Both the position numbers and the translations under genes were made by a program. This document shows positions 37,331 to 45,569 of a DNA stretch of 45,569 bases, in pieces (the first letter of the stretch is position 1; each line of letters opens with the position of its first letter). Below the pieces are notes generated by a model that had not been told where the DNA came from, did not search any database, and worked only from the letters and a program-made list of their open reading frames with translations. The stretch comes from Deltaproteobacteria bacterium (GTDB lineage Bacteria > Myxococcota_A > UBA9160 > UBA6930): contig JAFDCZ010000008.1 in NCBI GenBank assembly GCA_019312665.1, positions 1 through 45,569 on the forward strand, given 5' to 3'.

Positions 37331-38708
37331 CCCCTTGCGGGGCAAAACAAGTCGACGGGTTGCAGCCGGCGCCGCACTGGCCGGGCTCGCGCTCCTGGCC
37401 TGCGAAGCGGTGGTTCCAGCCGCTGATATTCCCGAGCGGATCGAGACAATTCCCCAGCTCGACGTCGTATTGATCGTGATCGATACGCTGCGCGCGGATT
37501 GGACGACGCCCTACGGTTTTGAAAAGGACACCACACCCGAGCTGGCAAGCTGGGCCCAGCGCGGCGTCTTGTTCGAGCAGGCCCGCGCCCAGTCGTCGTG
37601 GACGAAGATCTCCATGGCATCGATGCTCACCTCGCTCTGGCCTCGCAGCCACGGAATCCGCGAGGCCCAGGACGGCCTCGCGGAAGGCGCCCAGACCCTG
37701 GCCGAGGTGCTGCAGCAGGCTGGCTACCAGACCTTCGCGGTGCAGACCAATGGCTGGCTCCATCAGAGCTTCGGCTTCCATCAGGGCTTCGATCGCTATC
37801 TGTTTCCGGCGGGTGCGAGCGGGAAGATCGCGCCCCACGAGAAACCCTCGCTCTGGACACACGCGGACCGGGTCGTCGAAGAAGCCGAGCATCTCATCCA
37901 GACACGCGATCCGGATCGCCCGATGTTCCTTTATGTTCATTTGATGGACGTGCACGAGTTCGCTGCACCGCCCGAGTTTCAAGTCTACGGCAACGACACC
38001 GCGGCGATGTATCAAGCGGCCGTACGCTGGTCCGACGATGCGCTGCGCCGGATCCGCGAGGCTTTGGACGCGGCCGGGACACTGGATCGCAGCGTCGTCG
38101 TCCTGGCCTCGGACCACGGCGAGACGTTCGGTGAGCACGGAATCCACGGACACGCGCGCAACGTGCTGACGCCGTCGATCCACGTCCCACTCGTTTTCCG
38201 GCTGCCATTTGCTGTGGCGCCGCTGCGGATCAAGAGTCAGGTCCGCAATCTCGACCTCGCGCCGACGCTGCTCGAGCTGGCGGGGGTTCCGTCCCCGTCG
38301 CGATTCGAGGGCACCTCGCTGCTCCCTCTCATCACTTCATCGTCCCAAGGCGAAGATCGGCCCAGCTATGCAGCTCTGGGTTTCACCCTGTTTCGCGATG
38401 CGTCAGTCCAGGACGCCTTGACGACAGGCGATTGGACTTACGCGCGCAACGCGCCCGCCAAGGAAAACGAGCCGGACGACTACACTTCCCGAGCGGTTGC
38501 TCCGGGCGGTGAATTTCTCTTCGATCGCAGCGTGGATCCGGGTGAGAAAGTGAATCTAATCGAGCTGGAAGGGGCCCGTGCCGCAGCGATGCGAGGGGAA
38601 CTCGAAAAACATCTGGCCGAGGCCGAGCTGAACGACGTAAAGGACGAAGGCGTCCGGATCGATCCAGCTATCGCGGGTCGATTGCGTGCGATGGGCTACC
38701 TGCGCTGA
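37317..38708 (+). CDS. Sulfatase-superfamily (alkaline-phosphatase fold) hydrolase lacking the formylglycine Cys
   Basis: LDVVLIVIDTLRADWTTPYGFEKDTTPELASWAQRGVLFEQARAQSSWTKISMASMLTSLWPRSHG; SDHGETFGEHG; overlaps the TPR gene by 14 bp. Confidence 0.8.
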   Translation: MACANPLRGKTSRRVAAGAALAGLALLACEAVVPAADIPERIETIPQLDVVLIVIDTLRADWTTPYGFEKDTTPELASWAQRGVLFEQARAQSSWTKISMASMLTSLWPRSHGIREAQDGLAEGAQTLAEVLQQAGYQTFAVQTNGWLHQSFGFHQGFDRYLFPAGASGKIAPHEKPSLWTHADRVVEEAEHLIQTRDPDRPMFLYVHLMDVHEFAAPPEFQVYGNDTAAMYQAAVRWSDDALRRIREALDAAGTLDRSVVVLASDHGETFGEHGIHGHARNVLTPSIHVPLVFRLPFAVAPLRIKSQVRNLDLAPTLLELAGVPSPSRFEGTSLLPLITSSSQGEDRPSYAALGFTLFRDASVQDALTTGDWTYARNAPAKENEPDDYTSRAVAPGGEFLFDRSVDPGEKVNLIELEGARAAAMRGELEKHLAEAELNDVKDEGVRIDPAIAGRLRAMGYLR

Positions 38709-38956
38709 GCGCGAATCCGATGCCGAGCTGGAATCCGAGCGACCCAGATCTGAAACGCTGCTTGAATCGGGACCGCAACAGCCCCTGACGCGGCGTTCCG
38801 AGTCCGAGGCGGCCCCAGCGCGGGTCCTTTCCGCGCTGGTCGGTGGAAGACTTCTTCCGCTCCCGAGGAAGCGCCGTTCCGCGCTTTACCTCAGGACCTG
38901 AGGGAGACGGGTGCTAAGTCCCTGAAATCACGAATGTTTGCTACTCCGCACCCAAG

Positions 38957-38972
38957 CGGCGCCCTTCTTGCA
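38957..38972 (+). promoter_or_regulatory. Candidate sigma-54 promoter upstream of the PEP-CTERM gene
   Basis: CGGCGC-CCTTC-TTGCA: GG (38958-38959)-N10-GC (38970-38971) spacing, perfect TTGCA -12 element, two mismatches in the -24 element. Confidence 0.35.
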
Positions 38973-39033
38973 TATTTCTTGTGTCGAGTCGGTTTCTGGA
39001 ATCGACAGCTCACTTGGGGAGGGAGTTTTTGTC

Positions 39034-39699
39034 GTGTTGAAATTAGGAATGTTGAAGCTCGCCGCGGTGTGCGTTCTAGTGCTTGGAATTGCCGGTAGCG
39101 CCGCAGCAGGACCGATCATCGTGACCTACGCAATCGTTCCTGGCACGGGAACTGCCACCTGGCAAGGAACGCAATTCGCGGCTCCTTTTGGGGTACCCGC
39201 CAGTGGTAATCTTGGTGGTACGATGGTCGTCGTCTACGACAACGGAACCGCCGCCATCAGCGGGTCACTTGGAGCTGGGGCCGGGGTGCTTAGCCTCCTC
39301 AAACTCTCAATGAATCCCGGCACCCTGCTCGCGAGTGCGGTTCCTGGGATGGGTGTGGGCGCGGGGCTGGCTGGTACCGGCGTGTTTGCTGGCGCAACGT
39401 TCCAACCGGCCAGCACGTTCGCGCCGCTTTCGATCGTTGGCAACGTAAGCGGTCTCACCCTCTTCGGCGCGCCAGGGACCGTAGTGATCAGCGGAGCTGG
39501 GACCCAGTCTTTCCCCGCGTTCTCGGCGCTCGGAATCGGGGCCAACTGGACAGTCACGGGCCTCGTTGGTGTAGAAATCAGCCGGGTTGACCTCAACCTC
39601 TATCCCAACCCCATTCCCGAGCCGCAGTTGGCTCTGCTGCTACTCGGCGGCATGGTTGGCATGGCGGGTTACGCCGCGCGACAGCGACGCAACGACTGA
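39034..39699 (+). CDS. PEP-CTERM sorting-domain protein (exosortase substrate)
   Basis: N-terminal signal peptide (MLKLAAVCVLVLGIAGSAAAGP) and C-terminal PNPIPEPQLALLLLGGMVGMAGYAARQRRND (PEP motif, TM helix, basic tail). GTG at 39034 sits behind GGGGAGGGAG. Confidence 0.85.
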   Translation: MLKLGMLKLAAVCVLVLGIAGSAAAGPIIVTYAIVPGTGTATWQGTQFAAPFGVPASGNLGGTMVVVYDNGTAAISGSLGAGAGVLSLLKLSMNPGTLLASAVPGMGVGAGLAGTGVFAGATFQPASTFAPLSIVGNVSGLTLFGAPGTVVISGAGTQSFPAFSALGIGANWTVTGLVGVEISRVDLNLYPNPIPEPQLALLLLGGMVGMAGYAARQRRND

Positions 39700-39732
39700 A
39701 CAAACCGGCGCACCGCGCAAGCGGCATGGTTG

Positions 39733-39772
39733 AGACCGCCCAAGGTACCCTCGGGGGTACCTTGGGCGGTCT
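39733..39772. terminator. Perfect 18-bp stem / 4-nt loop hairpin, terminator or element-end palindrome
   Basis: AGACCGCCCAAGGTACCC-TCGG-GGGTACCTTGGGCGGTCT, 33 bp after the PEP-CTERM stop; no T-tract. Confidence 0.55.
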
Positions 39773-39774
39773 GC

Positions 39775-40043
39775 GTTCTGCGTCTGCAGCGGCGGATTGC
39801 CGCTCGGCCCCATCCCCCCATCGTCGAATCGCCTCAGCCACTTATGAGCCGTCTGCTTGCTTACACCCGCAGCTTCGGCGGCCCGCTTCACGGGCCAACC
39901 CTTTTCTCGAACTCGGCGGATCAGGAGCCGGCGGGACGCCGGCGTCAGCTTCGCGTTAGCATGAAGTCGCGCTCGGGGATCTCCTCTGAGGGTCGATGGT
40001 TGGTCTTTCAACCCCATCTTTCCTCAGAGGTCCCGGGTCAACA
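39775..40043 (-). mobile_element. IS481-like transposase N-terminal remnant with possible IS end
   Basis: Minus strand LHANAKLTPASRRLLIRRVREKGWPVKRAAEAAGVSKQTAHKWLRRFDDGG is an IS481-type HTH; similarity ends at the hairpin. Minus strand TGTTGACCCGGGACC at 40043 could be the terminal repeat. Confidence 0.6.
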
Positions 40044-40067
40044 ACCTTGTGAGGTCCCACACCTAGG

Positions 40068-40250
40068 GTGCCTCACGACCGGAAGCCGCAGAGGATCTTG
40101 ACAGCCGACGCCCAGGCCCGGGTAATCGACGCGATCGTCCCCGAGCGCCGCGGGATCTTCCTCGCGATGGCGCACACGCTCCGGCCCGGTGAAGCTCGAG
40201 CGGCTGACCTGTTCCACTGGCAGGAACCCGACATTCTCGTCCAGGCTGCC
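40068..40250 (+). mobile_element. Tyrosine recombinase/integrase fragment
   Basis: PHDRKPQRILTADAQARVIDAIVPERRGIFLAMAHTLRPGEARAADLFHW resembles the catalytic-domain start of phage-type integrases (LRPGEA motif); continuation lost. Confidence 0.45.
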
Positions 40251-40531
40251 GCCTCTCGTCCGCGTAGTAGCGCTCGAGCGCGCGGATCGAGGCGTCGATC
40301 CAGGCCCGCTTTCTCCCCCGAAGTCCGATAACTCCCACCTATGTCAACAGCCGGGGAGGGGACGAGGCGTTCTCGGGACGATTTCAAGCTTCCTCGACCT
40401 AGCATGACGTGGTCCTACCCTCGTCCGCGTCGCAGGGTCGCTGCGAAAGCGTTCACCGGACACACCTCTGCTGCGGCGGGGTCAGGATGTATCCGGTGTG
40501 AAGTGGGGTGCCGAGTGGCGACGAAGCGTGG

Positions 40532-40852
40532 TCAGGCGCCAATATCCCACGCGGGTGGGACGCTCTGGTCGAATTCGAAGTCCGACCATGTGGCGTCCTT
40601 CCGGTCGATCGCATCATCGCGTTGCGCCGAGCGCTCTGCGAAGATGCTCGGCCGGTTGGGTGCGACGGGTGGTGCACGCGTTGGCAGGGCCAGGCAGGCG
40701 AGGATGCGCCGGGCGACATCGGCCTCGGTGATCACGGCGAGGATGCGCATCCGGCCGCCGCAGTAGGGACAACACAGCGCATCGATTTCGAAGACGCGTT
40801 GCAGGAGATCCGCCCAGGGGTGCCGGCTGGCCGGGCGCGAATATGGAGAGAT
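40532..40852 (-). mobile_element. IS91-family transposase C-terminal remnant
   Basis: Minus strand HPWADLLQRVFEIDALCCPYCGGRMRILAVITEADVARRILACLALPTRAPPVAP, the C-terminal zinc-finger region of IS91-type transposases; no N-terminal part present. Confidence 0.7.
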
Positions 40853-40913
40853 GTGTGCGGAACGCGCTCATGGGCCCAGCCTGGTGGCAGTCTGGAAGGA
40901 TGCCTTGAAAGTT

Positions 40914-40945
40914 TAACGCCGTTAGCTATCTTGAACGGCGTTCAA
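40914..40945. promoter_or_regulatory. Paired palindromes upstream of tetR, candidate TetR operators
   Basis: TAACG-C-CGTTA (40914-40924) and TTGAACG-G-CGTTCAA (40931-40945), both perfect, centres 19 bp apart, 31-63 bp upstream of the start codon. Confidence 0.65.
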
Positions 40946-40976
40946 TCCGCGCCCACGGATCCTGAATCCCCTCTCC

Positions 40977-41612
40977 ATGAGTGCCCAAGCCCAGCAGGAG
41001 CGCCGACGCGAGCGTCGTGCGGAAGCGCGGCGCGTGATCCTCGACGCCAGCGATGCCCTCCTTACCGAAGGCGGACAGGAGGCGTTCTCCATCCGCCGCC
41101 TGGTCGAGCGCTGCGGCTACACGGCACCCACGATCTACCAGTATTTCGGGGACAAGGATGGTCTCCTGGATGAGATTCTCGCTCTGGATTTCGAGCAGCT
41201 CCTCGCGCAGCTCGATCGCGCACCACAGAGCGGGGATCCAGTCGAAGACCTGACCCGTCTGGCGCAGATCTTCGTGCGCCACGGCATCCGGCATCCCAAC
41301 CACTATCAGTTGCACTTCCTCCCGCGGAGCCCGGATTGGCAACCTCCTGCTGTGATCGATGAGACCCGGGCTCATTTCGACCGGATCTGGGAACGCCTTC
41401 GGGAAGAAGGTCGCATGTCTGGGGATCCGGAGAGCGCCGCCCAATCGCTTTGGGCGCTTTGTCACGGGCTCATTTCCGGCCGCATCCATCGGCCGGATCG
41501 TCCCTGGTCAAAGACACTCAACCAAGATGCCATTGGCGCCTTGCTACGCGGACTGGTCGAGCCCGCAAAGGCGAAGGGCACCCGCCGCCGAAAGAAGGAA
41601 TCGAAATGCTAG
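40977..41612 (+). CDS. TetR-family transcriptional regulator
   Basis: RRVILDASDALLTEGGQEAFSIRRLVERCGYTAPTIYQYFGDKDGLLDEIL, canonical TetR HTH. Confidence 0.93.
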   Translation: MSAQAQQERRRERRAEARRVILDASDALLTEGGQEAFSIRRLVERCGYTAPTIYQYFGDKDGLLDEILALDFEQLLAQLDRAPQSGDPVEDLTRLAQIFVRHGIRHPNHYQLHFLPRSPDWQPPAVIDETRAHFDRIWERLREEGRMSGDPESAAQSLWALCHGLISGRIHRPDRPWSKTLNQDAIGALLRGLVEPAKAKGTRRRKKESKC

Positions 41613-42775
41613 GTCTTTCAAGCTGGAGGTGGATCGCTGCATCCGCGCTCGTGGTCGTCGCTCTGGCGTGCTCCGAGGCTCCTGAGCCGCTGGGCGATAT
41701 CGCTCGTCCTGTCGTCGTGCGGGAAGTGGAAATCGTGACGCTCGACGAGCAGATCGAAGCCACCGGGGAGCTCCTGGCCAAGGAGTCGGCGACCCTTGCA
41801 TCCGAGGTCCCTGGGCGGATCACCGAGCTCCAGGTCGATGAGGGAGACGAGGTCGAGGAGGGCAGCTTGTTGCTCTCGATCGATCCGCAAAAGCGCGAGC
41901 TCGAGCTTGCGGATGCGCGCGCGCGGTTGACGGAAGCCGTGGCGAATCTGGAGGAAGGCCAGCGTGAGCTGGTTCGCAGGCAGCAGCTCTTCGATCGCAA
42001 CATTGCCTCCAGCCAGGCGCTGGACAAAGCAAAGACGGCGGTCTCCCTGGCGCGCTCCCGCAAGCAGGCGGCCGAGGCGAGAGTCGGCGTGGCCGCGCGA
42101 GCGGTCGAAGACAGCCAGGTTCGTGCGCCCTTCTCCGGACTGATCGCCTCCCGGGAAGTATCCCGCGGTGAGTACGTGCAGGTAGGACAGGCGCTCTTCG
42201 ACCTGGTCGCACTCGACCCGATCGAGGTCGAGTTCAGTGTCGCCGAGCGGGACTCGGCGCGTGTGCGCATCGGGATGGAGGTAGCCGTTCGCGTTTCTCC
42301 GTATCCGGACGAAGTCTTCAGGGGCAAGGTGTCGGTCATTTCTCCGCGGATCGATCGGCGCACGCGTACGCTGCGGGTGAAAGCACGAATCTCGAACGGC
42401 GATGGACGTCTGCGGCCTGGCCTCTTTGCGCGCGCCGATCTCGGCGTGGCGACTCGCGAGAGGGCCGTGGTGGTGCCGCAGGAAGCCGTGCTGCTGCGGG
42501 CCGAAGGCCAGATCGTCTACACGGTGGATCCGGACAATCGGGTGCATCGCGTCGTCGTCGAGGCCGGGCTTCATGTGGGGGTGCGGATCGAGATCGTCTC
42601 CGGGCTGAGCGAAGGGGATTCGGTGGTGATCCGCGGCCACGCGGCGCTCTCCGACGGCATGCTCGTATCCCGGCGAAACCCGGATGGCAGCGATGAGCGA
42701 AGTGAGATGAACGTGGCGTCCGACGCCCCGAACATGGCGGCGGGTGGTGCCGCGCCTTCGAAGGCCTTGCGTTGA
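41606..42775 (+). CDS. RND efflux periplasmic adaptor (MFP) lipoprotein
   Basis: Lipobox ALAC; ESATLASEVPGRITELQVDEGDEVEEGSLLLSID...VRAPFSGLIASREVSRGEYVQVGQALFDLVAL...RTRTLRVKARISNGDGRLRPGLFARADL. Overlaps the tetR stop. Confidence 0.92.
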   Translation: MLGLSSWRWIAASALVVVALACSEAPEPLGDIARPVVVREVEIVTLDEQIEATGELLAKESATLASEVPGRITELQVDEGDEVEEGSLLLSIDPQKRELELADARARLTEAVANLEEGQRELVRRQQLFDRNIASSQALDKAKTAVSLARSRKQAAEARVGVAARAVEDSQVRAPFSGLIASREVSRGEYVQVGQALFDLVALDPIEVEFSVAERDSARVRIGMEVAVRVSPYPDEVFRGKVSVISPRIDRRTRTLRVKARISNGDGRLRPGLFARADLGVATRERAVVVPQEAVLLRAEGQIVYTVDPDNRVHRVVVEAGLHVGVRIEIVSGLSEGDSVVIRGHAALSDGMLVSRRNPDGSDERSEMNVASDAPNMAAGGAAPSKALR

Positions 42776-45569
42776 ACTGGATCGATCTCTTCATCCGCCG
42801 GCCCATTCTCACGTGGATGGTCTCGCTCTCGCTGATCGTCTTCGGTGTGCTGGGCTTCGTCCGTCTCGGTGTCAACGCGTATCCGGACATGGAGTTTCCG
42901 GTCGTGGGTGTGACCGGGATCCTGGACGGTGCGAGCCCCGAGGTCATGGAGGAGGACGTCACCGACCCTCTCGAAGAGCATTTGAACACGATCGAAGGCG
43001 TTCGGAAGCTTTCCTCCCAATCCAGGCAGGGGCGGACCTCGATCGCCGTCGAGTTCGTGCTCGGCACGGATCTCGATGCGGCCACCCAGGATGTGCGCGA
43101 TCGGGTCGAGCGGGCCCGCTTCGATCTGCCCGAGGAGATGGAACCGCCGGTCGTCAGCAAACATGATTTCAGTGGGTTCCCGATCATGTGGGTTCCGCTG
43201 CTCAGCCCGCGCCCCCAGAGCGAGGCCAGCGAGTTCGTCAAGCGACAGGTCAAACCCCTTGTCGAGACGATTCCAGGCGTCGCAGCCATCGAGATCTTCG
43301 GAGAGCTGAATCGCGAGATCCGCATCTGGTTGGACGGCGAGGCCCTGCGGGCACGTGGCCTCGCGGCAACTGACGTGATCGCCAGCCTTCGCCGCGAACA
43401 TGTCGAGCGGCCCGGCGGTGTGGTCGAAGGTGGCATGATCGAGTTCTCCGTGAAGACCGACGCGGAATACAGGACGGTCGATGAGCTCGCGGACATGGTG
43501 TTGGCCTTCGAGAACGGGGCTCCGATCCGCCTCCGGGATGTGGCCCGCGTAGAAGACGGCGTCGAGGATCAGCGCTTCTACTCGCGCTACGACGGTGGGT
43601 CGGCCGTTGGAATCGGCGTGGTGAAGACCTCCGACGGCAACACGGTTGCCGTGGCGGATGAGGTCCGGCGGCGACTCGGGAAAATCCAGGAGACGCTGCC
43701 GGACGACATGCGGTTCAAGGAAGGGGACGGTGTCGCGTATTTCTCCCGTTCGGTTCGCGAATCCGTGGAGGAGGCGATCTTCAGCCTCTGGTTCGGCGCA
43801 TTGCTTGCGACGTTGACCGTCTTCGTGTTCCTGCGCCGCTTCCGCCCGACCCTGGTGGTCGCATTGGCGATTCCGTTCTCGCTGATCACGACCTTCGGCG
43901 TGATGTGGATCCTCGGCTACACGCTCAACTCGATGACGTTGTTGGCTCTCACGCTGGCGGTGGGCGTCGTCATCGACGACGCCATCGTGGTACTCGAGAA
44001 TATCGAGCGTCATAGAGAGCTTGGCGAGGATCCACGAACCGCCGCGTCGAAGGGCGCTCGCGAGGTGGCGTTTGCCGCGACGGCCGCAACGATCTCGATC
44101 GCCGTGGTGTTCCTGCCGGTCATTTTCGTCGACGGGATGGTCGGAAATTTCCTGGCCGAATTCGGAGCGACCGTGGCCGCCGCCGTGATGATCTCCCTCT
44201 TCGTCGCACTCACCCTGACACCCATGCTTGCAGCACGCATTCCGGCTCCCAAGGAACGAGCCCACGGAAGCATCTACGACACCTTCGAGCGTTGGCTCGA
44301 TGCGTTGGAGAGTGGATATCGGAAGGTGCTCGGCTGGGCCGTTTCGCATAGGGCGGCCACGCTCTTCGTAGCGGCCCTGACATTCTTCGCCGCCTTCGGG
44401 CTCGCGGGCCAGCTCGGTGCGGAGTTCTTCCCATCCTCGGATGAGGGGCGCCTCTTCATCAGTATCGAGACACCGCCGGGTACCAGCCCGGAAGGGACCT
44501 TGGAGATGCTGAAACTCGGTGAGGATTGGGTGCTCGCCCAGCCCGAGGTTGCCGGCGCCTTCGGTGGGGCAGGTACGGGTGGCTCCAGCAGCGGTTCGGA
44601 TCCTACCCGGGGCATCATGTTCGTGATGCTCAAGAACCGCGCCGAGCGGGAGCGCAGCGCCCAGGAGATCGTTCGTGAAGCGCGGGAGTTTCTTTCGAAG
44701 ATTCCCGGAATGAAGGTTCGCGTGAGCGACATGTCCGGTTTCGGGGGCAGCTCCGATCGCAGCGACTTAGAAGTGGAGCTCCAGGGCAATGTCGAACTCT
44801 CGACCCTCGATCGGTTGGGGGAGCAGCTGATCAGCGAGCTAGATGCGCGCGGCGGCTACGTGGGTCTGAACAAGAGTTTGAAGATGGGCAGCCCAGAGAT
44901 CCGGGTCATTCCAGATCGCGAGAAGGCTGCGTCGCTAGGCGTCAATGCAGAGCAGCTGGCTTCAACCGTGCAGGCGATGATCGGGGGGCTTCGCGTTGGA
45001 ACATTCAAGGAGGCAGGCAACCGTTACGACATTCGCATGCGTCTCGAGCAAGCGGACCGCGCTGACCCGGAATCGATTCTCGGTCTCTATGTTCGCACCC
45101 GCGCTGGGGATGTGGTCGAGTTGCGAAACCTGGTGAGGATCGAGGAGACCGCCGCTCCGTCCACGATCACACGAACGAATCGTCAACGCAGTGTGAAGAT
45201 CTCGGCAAACCTGGAAGGGAAGGATCTGGGCACGGCTCTGGCTGAAGCCCAGGAGATTGCAGCGGGCATTCTGCCGGAAGACGTGAAGCTCGTCGCTTCC
45301 GGGGGTTCCGAGGAGTTCCTCTCCTCCTTTCGGGAGCTGGGCTTTGCGATGATGCTGTCCATCCTCGTCATCTACATGATCCTGGCTGCCCAGTTCGAGA
45401 GCCTGGTCCACCCGCTGACCGTCATGTTCGCGCTACCGCTGGCCATGGTCGGCGCCTACGGGGGGCTCTTCCTGAAGGGAATGACGCTGAACATCTTCTC
45501 GATGATCGGGATCATCCTGCTCTTCGGGCTTGCCACCAAGAACTCGATCCTGCTGGTGGACTACGCCAA
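42772..45569 (+). CDS. RND-family efflux transporter (3' truncated by window edge)
   Basis: Open frame from a TTG codon overlapping the MFP stop (TTGA): NWIDLFIRRPILTWMVSLSLIVFGVLGFVRLGVNAYPDMEFPVVGV...LTLAVGVVIDDAIVVLENIERHRE...FLPVIFVDGMVGNFL...; no stop before the window end. Confidence 0.92.
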   Translation, partial: MNWIDLFIRRPILTWMVSLSLIVFGVLGFVRLGVNAYPDMEFPVVGVTGILDGASPEVMEEDVTDPLEEHLNTIEGVRKLSSQSRQGRTSIAVEFVLGTDLDAATQDVRDRVERARFDLPEEMEPPVVSKHDFSGFPIMWVPLLSPRPQSEASEFVKRQVKPLVETIPGVAAIEIFGELNREIRIWLDGEALRARGLAATDVIASLRREHVERPGGVVEGGMIEFSVKTDAEYRTVDELADMVLAFENGAPIRLRDVARVEDGVEDQRFYSRYDGGSAVGIGVVKTSDGNTVAVADEVRRRLGKIQETLPDDMRFKEGDGVAYFSRSVRESVEEAIFSLWFGALLATLTVFVFLRRFRPTLVVALAIPFSLITTFGVMWILGYTLNSMTLLALTLAVGVVIDDAIVVLENIERHRELGEDPRTAASKGAREVAFAATAATISIAVVFLPVIFVDGMVGNFLAEFGATVAAAVMISLFVALTLTPMLAARIPAPKERAHGSIYDTFERWLDALESGYRKVLGWAVSHRAATLFVAALTFFAAFGLAGQLGAEFFPSSDEGRLFISIETPPGTSPEGTLEMLKLGEDWVLAQPEVAGAFGGAGTGGSSSGSDPTRGIMFVMLKNRAERERSAQEIVREAREFLSKIPGMKVRVSDMSGFGGSSDRSDLEVELQGNVELSTLDRLGEQLISELDARGGYVGLNKSLKMGSPEIRVIPDREKAASLGVNAEQLASTVQAMIGGLRVGTFKEAGNRYDIRMRLEQADRADPESILGLYVRTRAGDVVELRNLVRIEETAAPSTITRTNRQRSVKISANLEGKDLGTALAEAQEIAAGILPEDVKLVASGGSEEFLSSFRELGFAMMLSILVIYMILAAQFESLVHPLTVMFALPLAMVGAYGGLFLKGMTLNIFSMIGIILLFGLATKNSILLVDYA

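Noticed and set aside
35381-37345. 654-aa minus-strand ORF
   Set aside because: Antisense to the TPR lipoprotein, whose repeats are clear on the plus strand.
42571-44349. 592-aa minus-strand ORF
   Set aside because: Antisense to the RND transporter reading frame.
1-45569. CRISPR arrays, rRNA, complete prophage, defence islands
   Set aside because: No regularly spaced repeats, no rRNA-like sequence and no phage structural or defence signature genes seen.

Overview
High-GC, gene-dense bacterial chromosomal window. The gene content (PEP-CTERM protein, many lipoproteins, LuxR/FadR/MarR/TetR regulators) suggests a Myxococcota/Desulfobacterota-like proteobacterium, but the taxonomy is inference. 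Left to right: a sulfatase/OprB-porin/DUF3313 region; an astCAD-like arginine-succinylation operon on the minus strand whose astB slot is filled by a DDAH/arginine-deiminase-like enzyme; an EEP-family protein, a TPR lipoprotein, a Fur regulator and a LysM lipoprotein; a ferritin-like diiron protein with a FadR-type regulator, divergent from a 52-aa zinc-ribbon protein; a minus-strand block encoding both subunits of topoisomerase VI (lysine/alanine-rich N-terminal tails) followed by rmlA, rmlC and an SDR; PilZ, GPH-type MFS, MarR and ComM genes; an OmpA/VWA pair; a mini-secretin-like protein coupled to an APC permease; ceramidase-like protein, AsnS and an Eis-like GNAT; a TPR lipoprotein, a Cys-less sulfatase and a PEP-CTERM protein with a candidate sigma-54 promoter; a short graveyard of mobile-element remnants; and a TetR-MFP-RND efflux locus that runs off the right edge. 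I found no CRISPR array, rRNA or tRNA. Main candidates for follow-up are the ast-like operon with a substituted dihydrolase, the tailed bacterial Topo VI operon with its candidate sigma-54 promoter, and several palindromic operators absent from the ORF track. Everything comes from reading by eye; no homology search was run.
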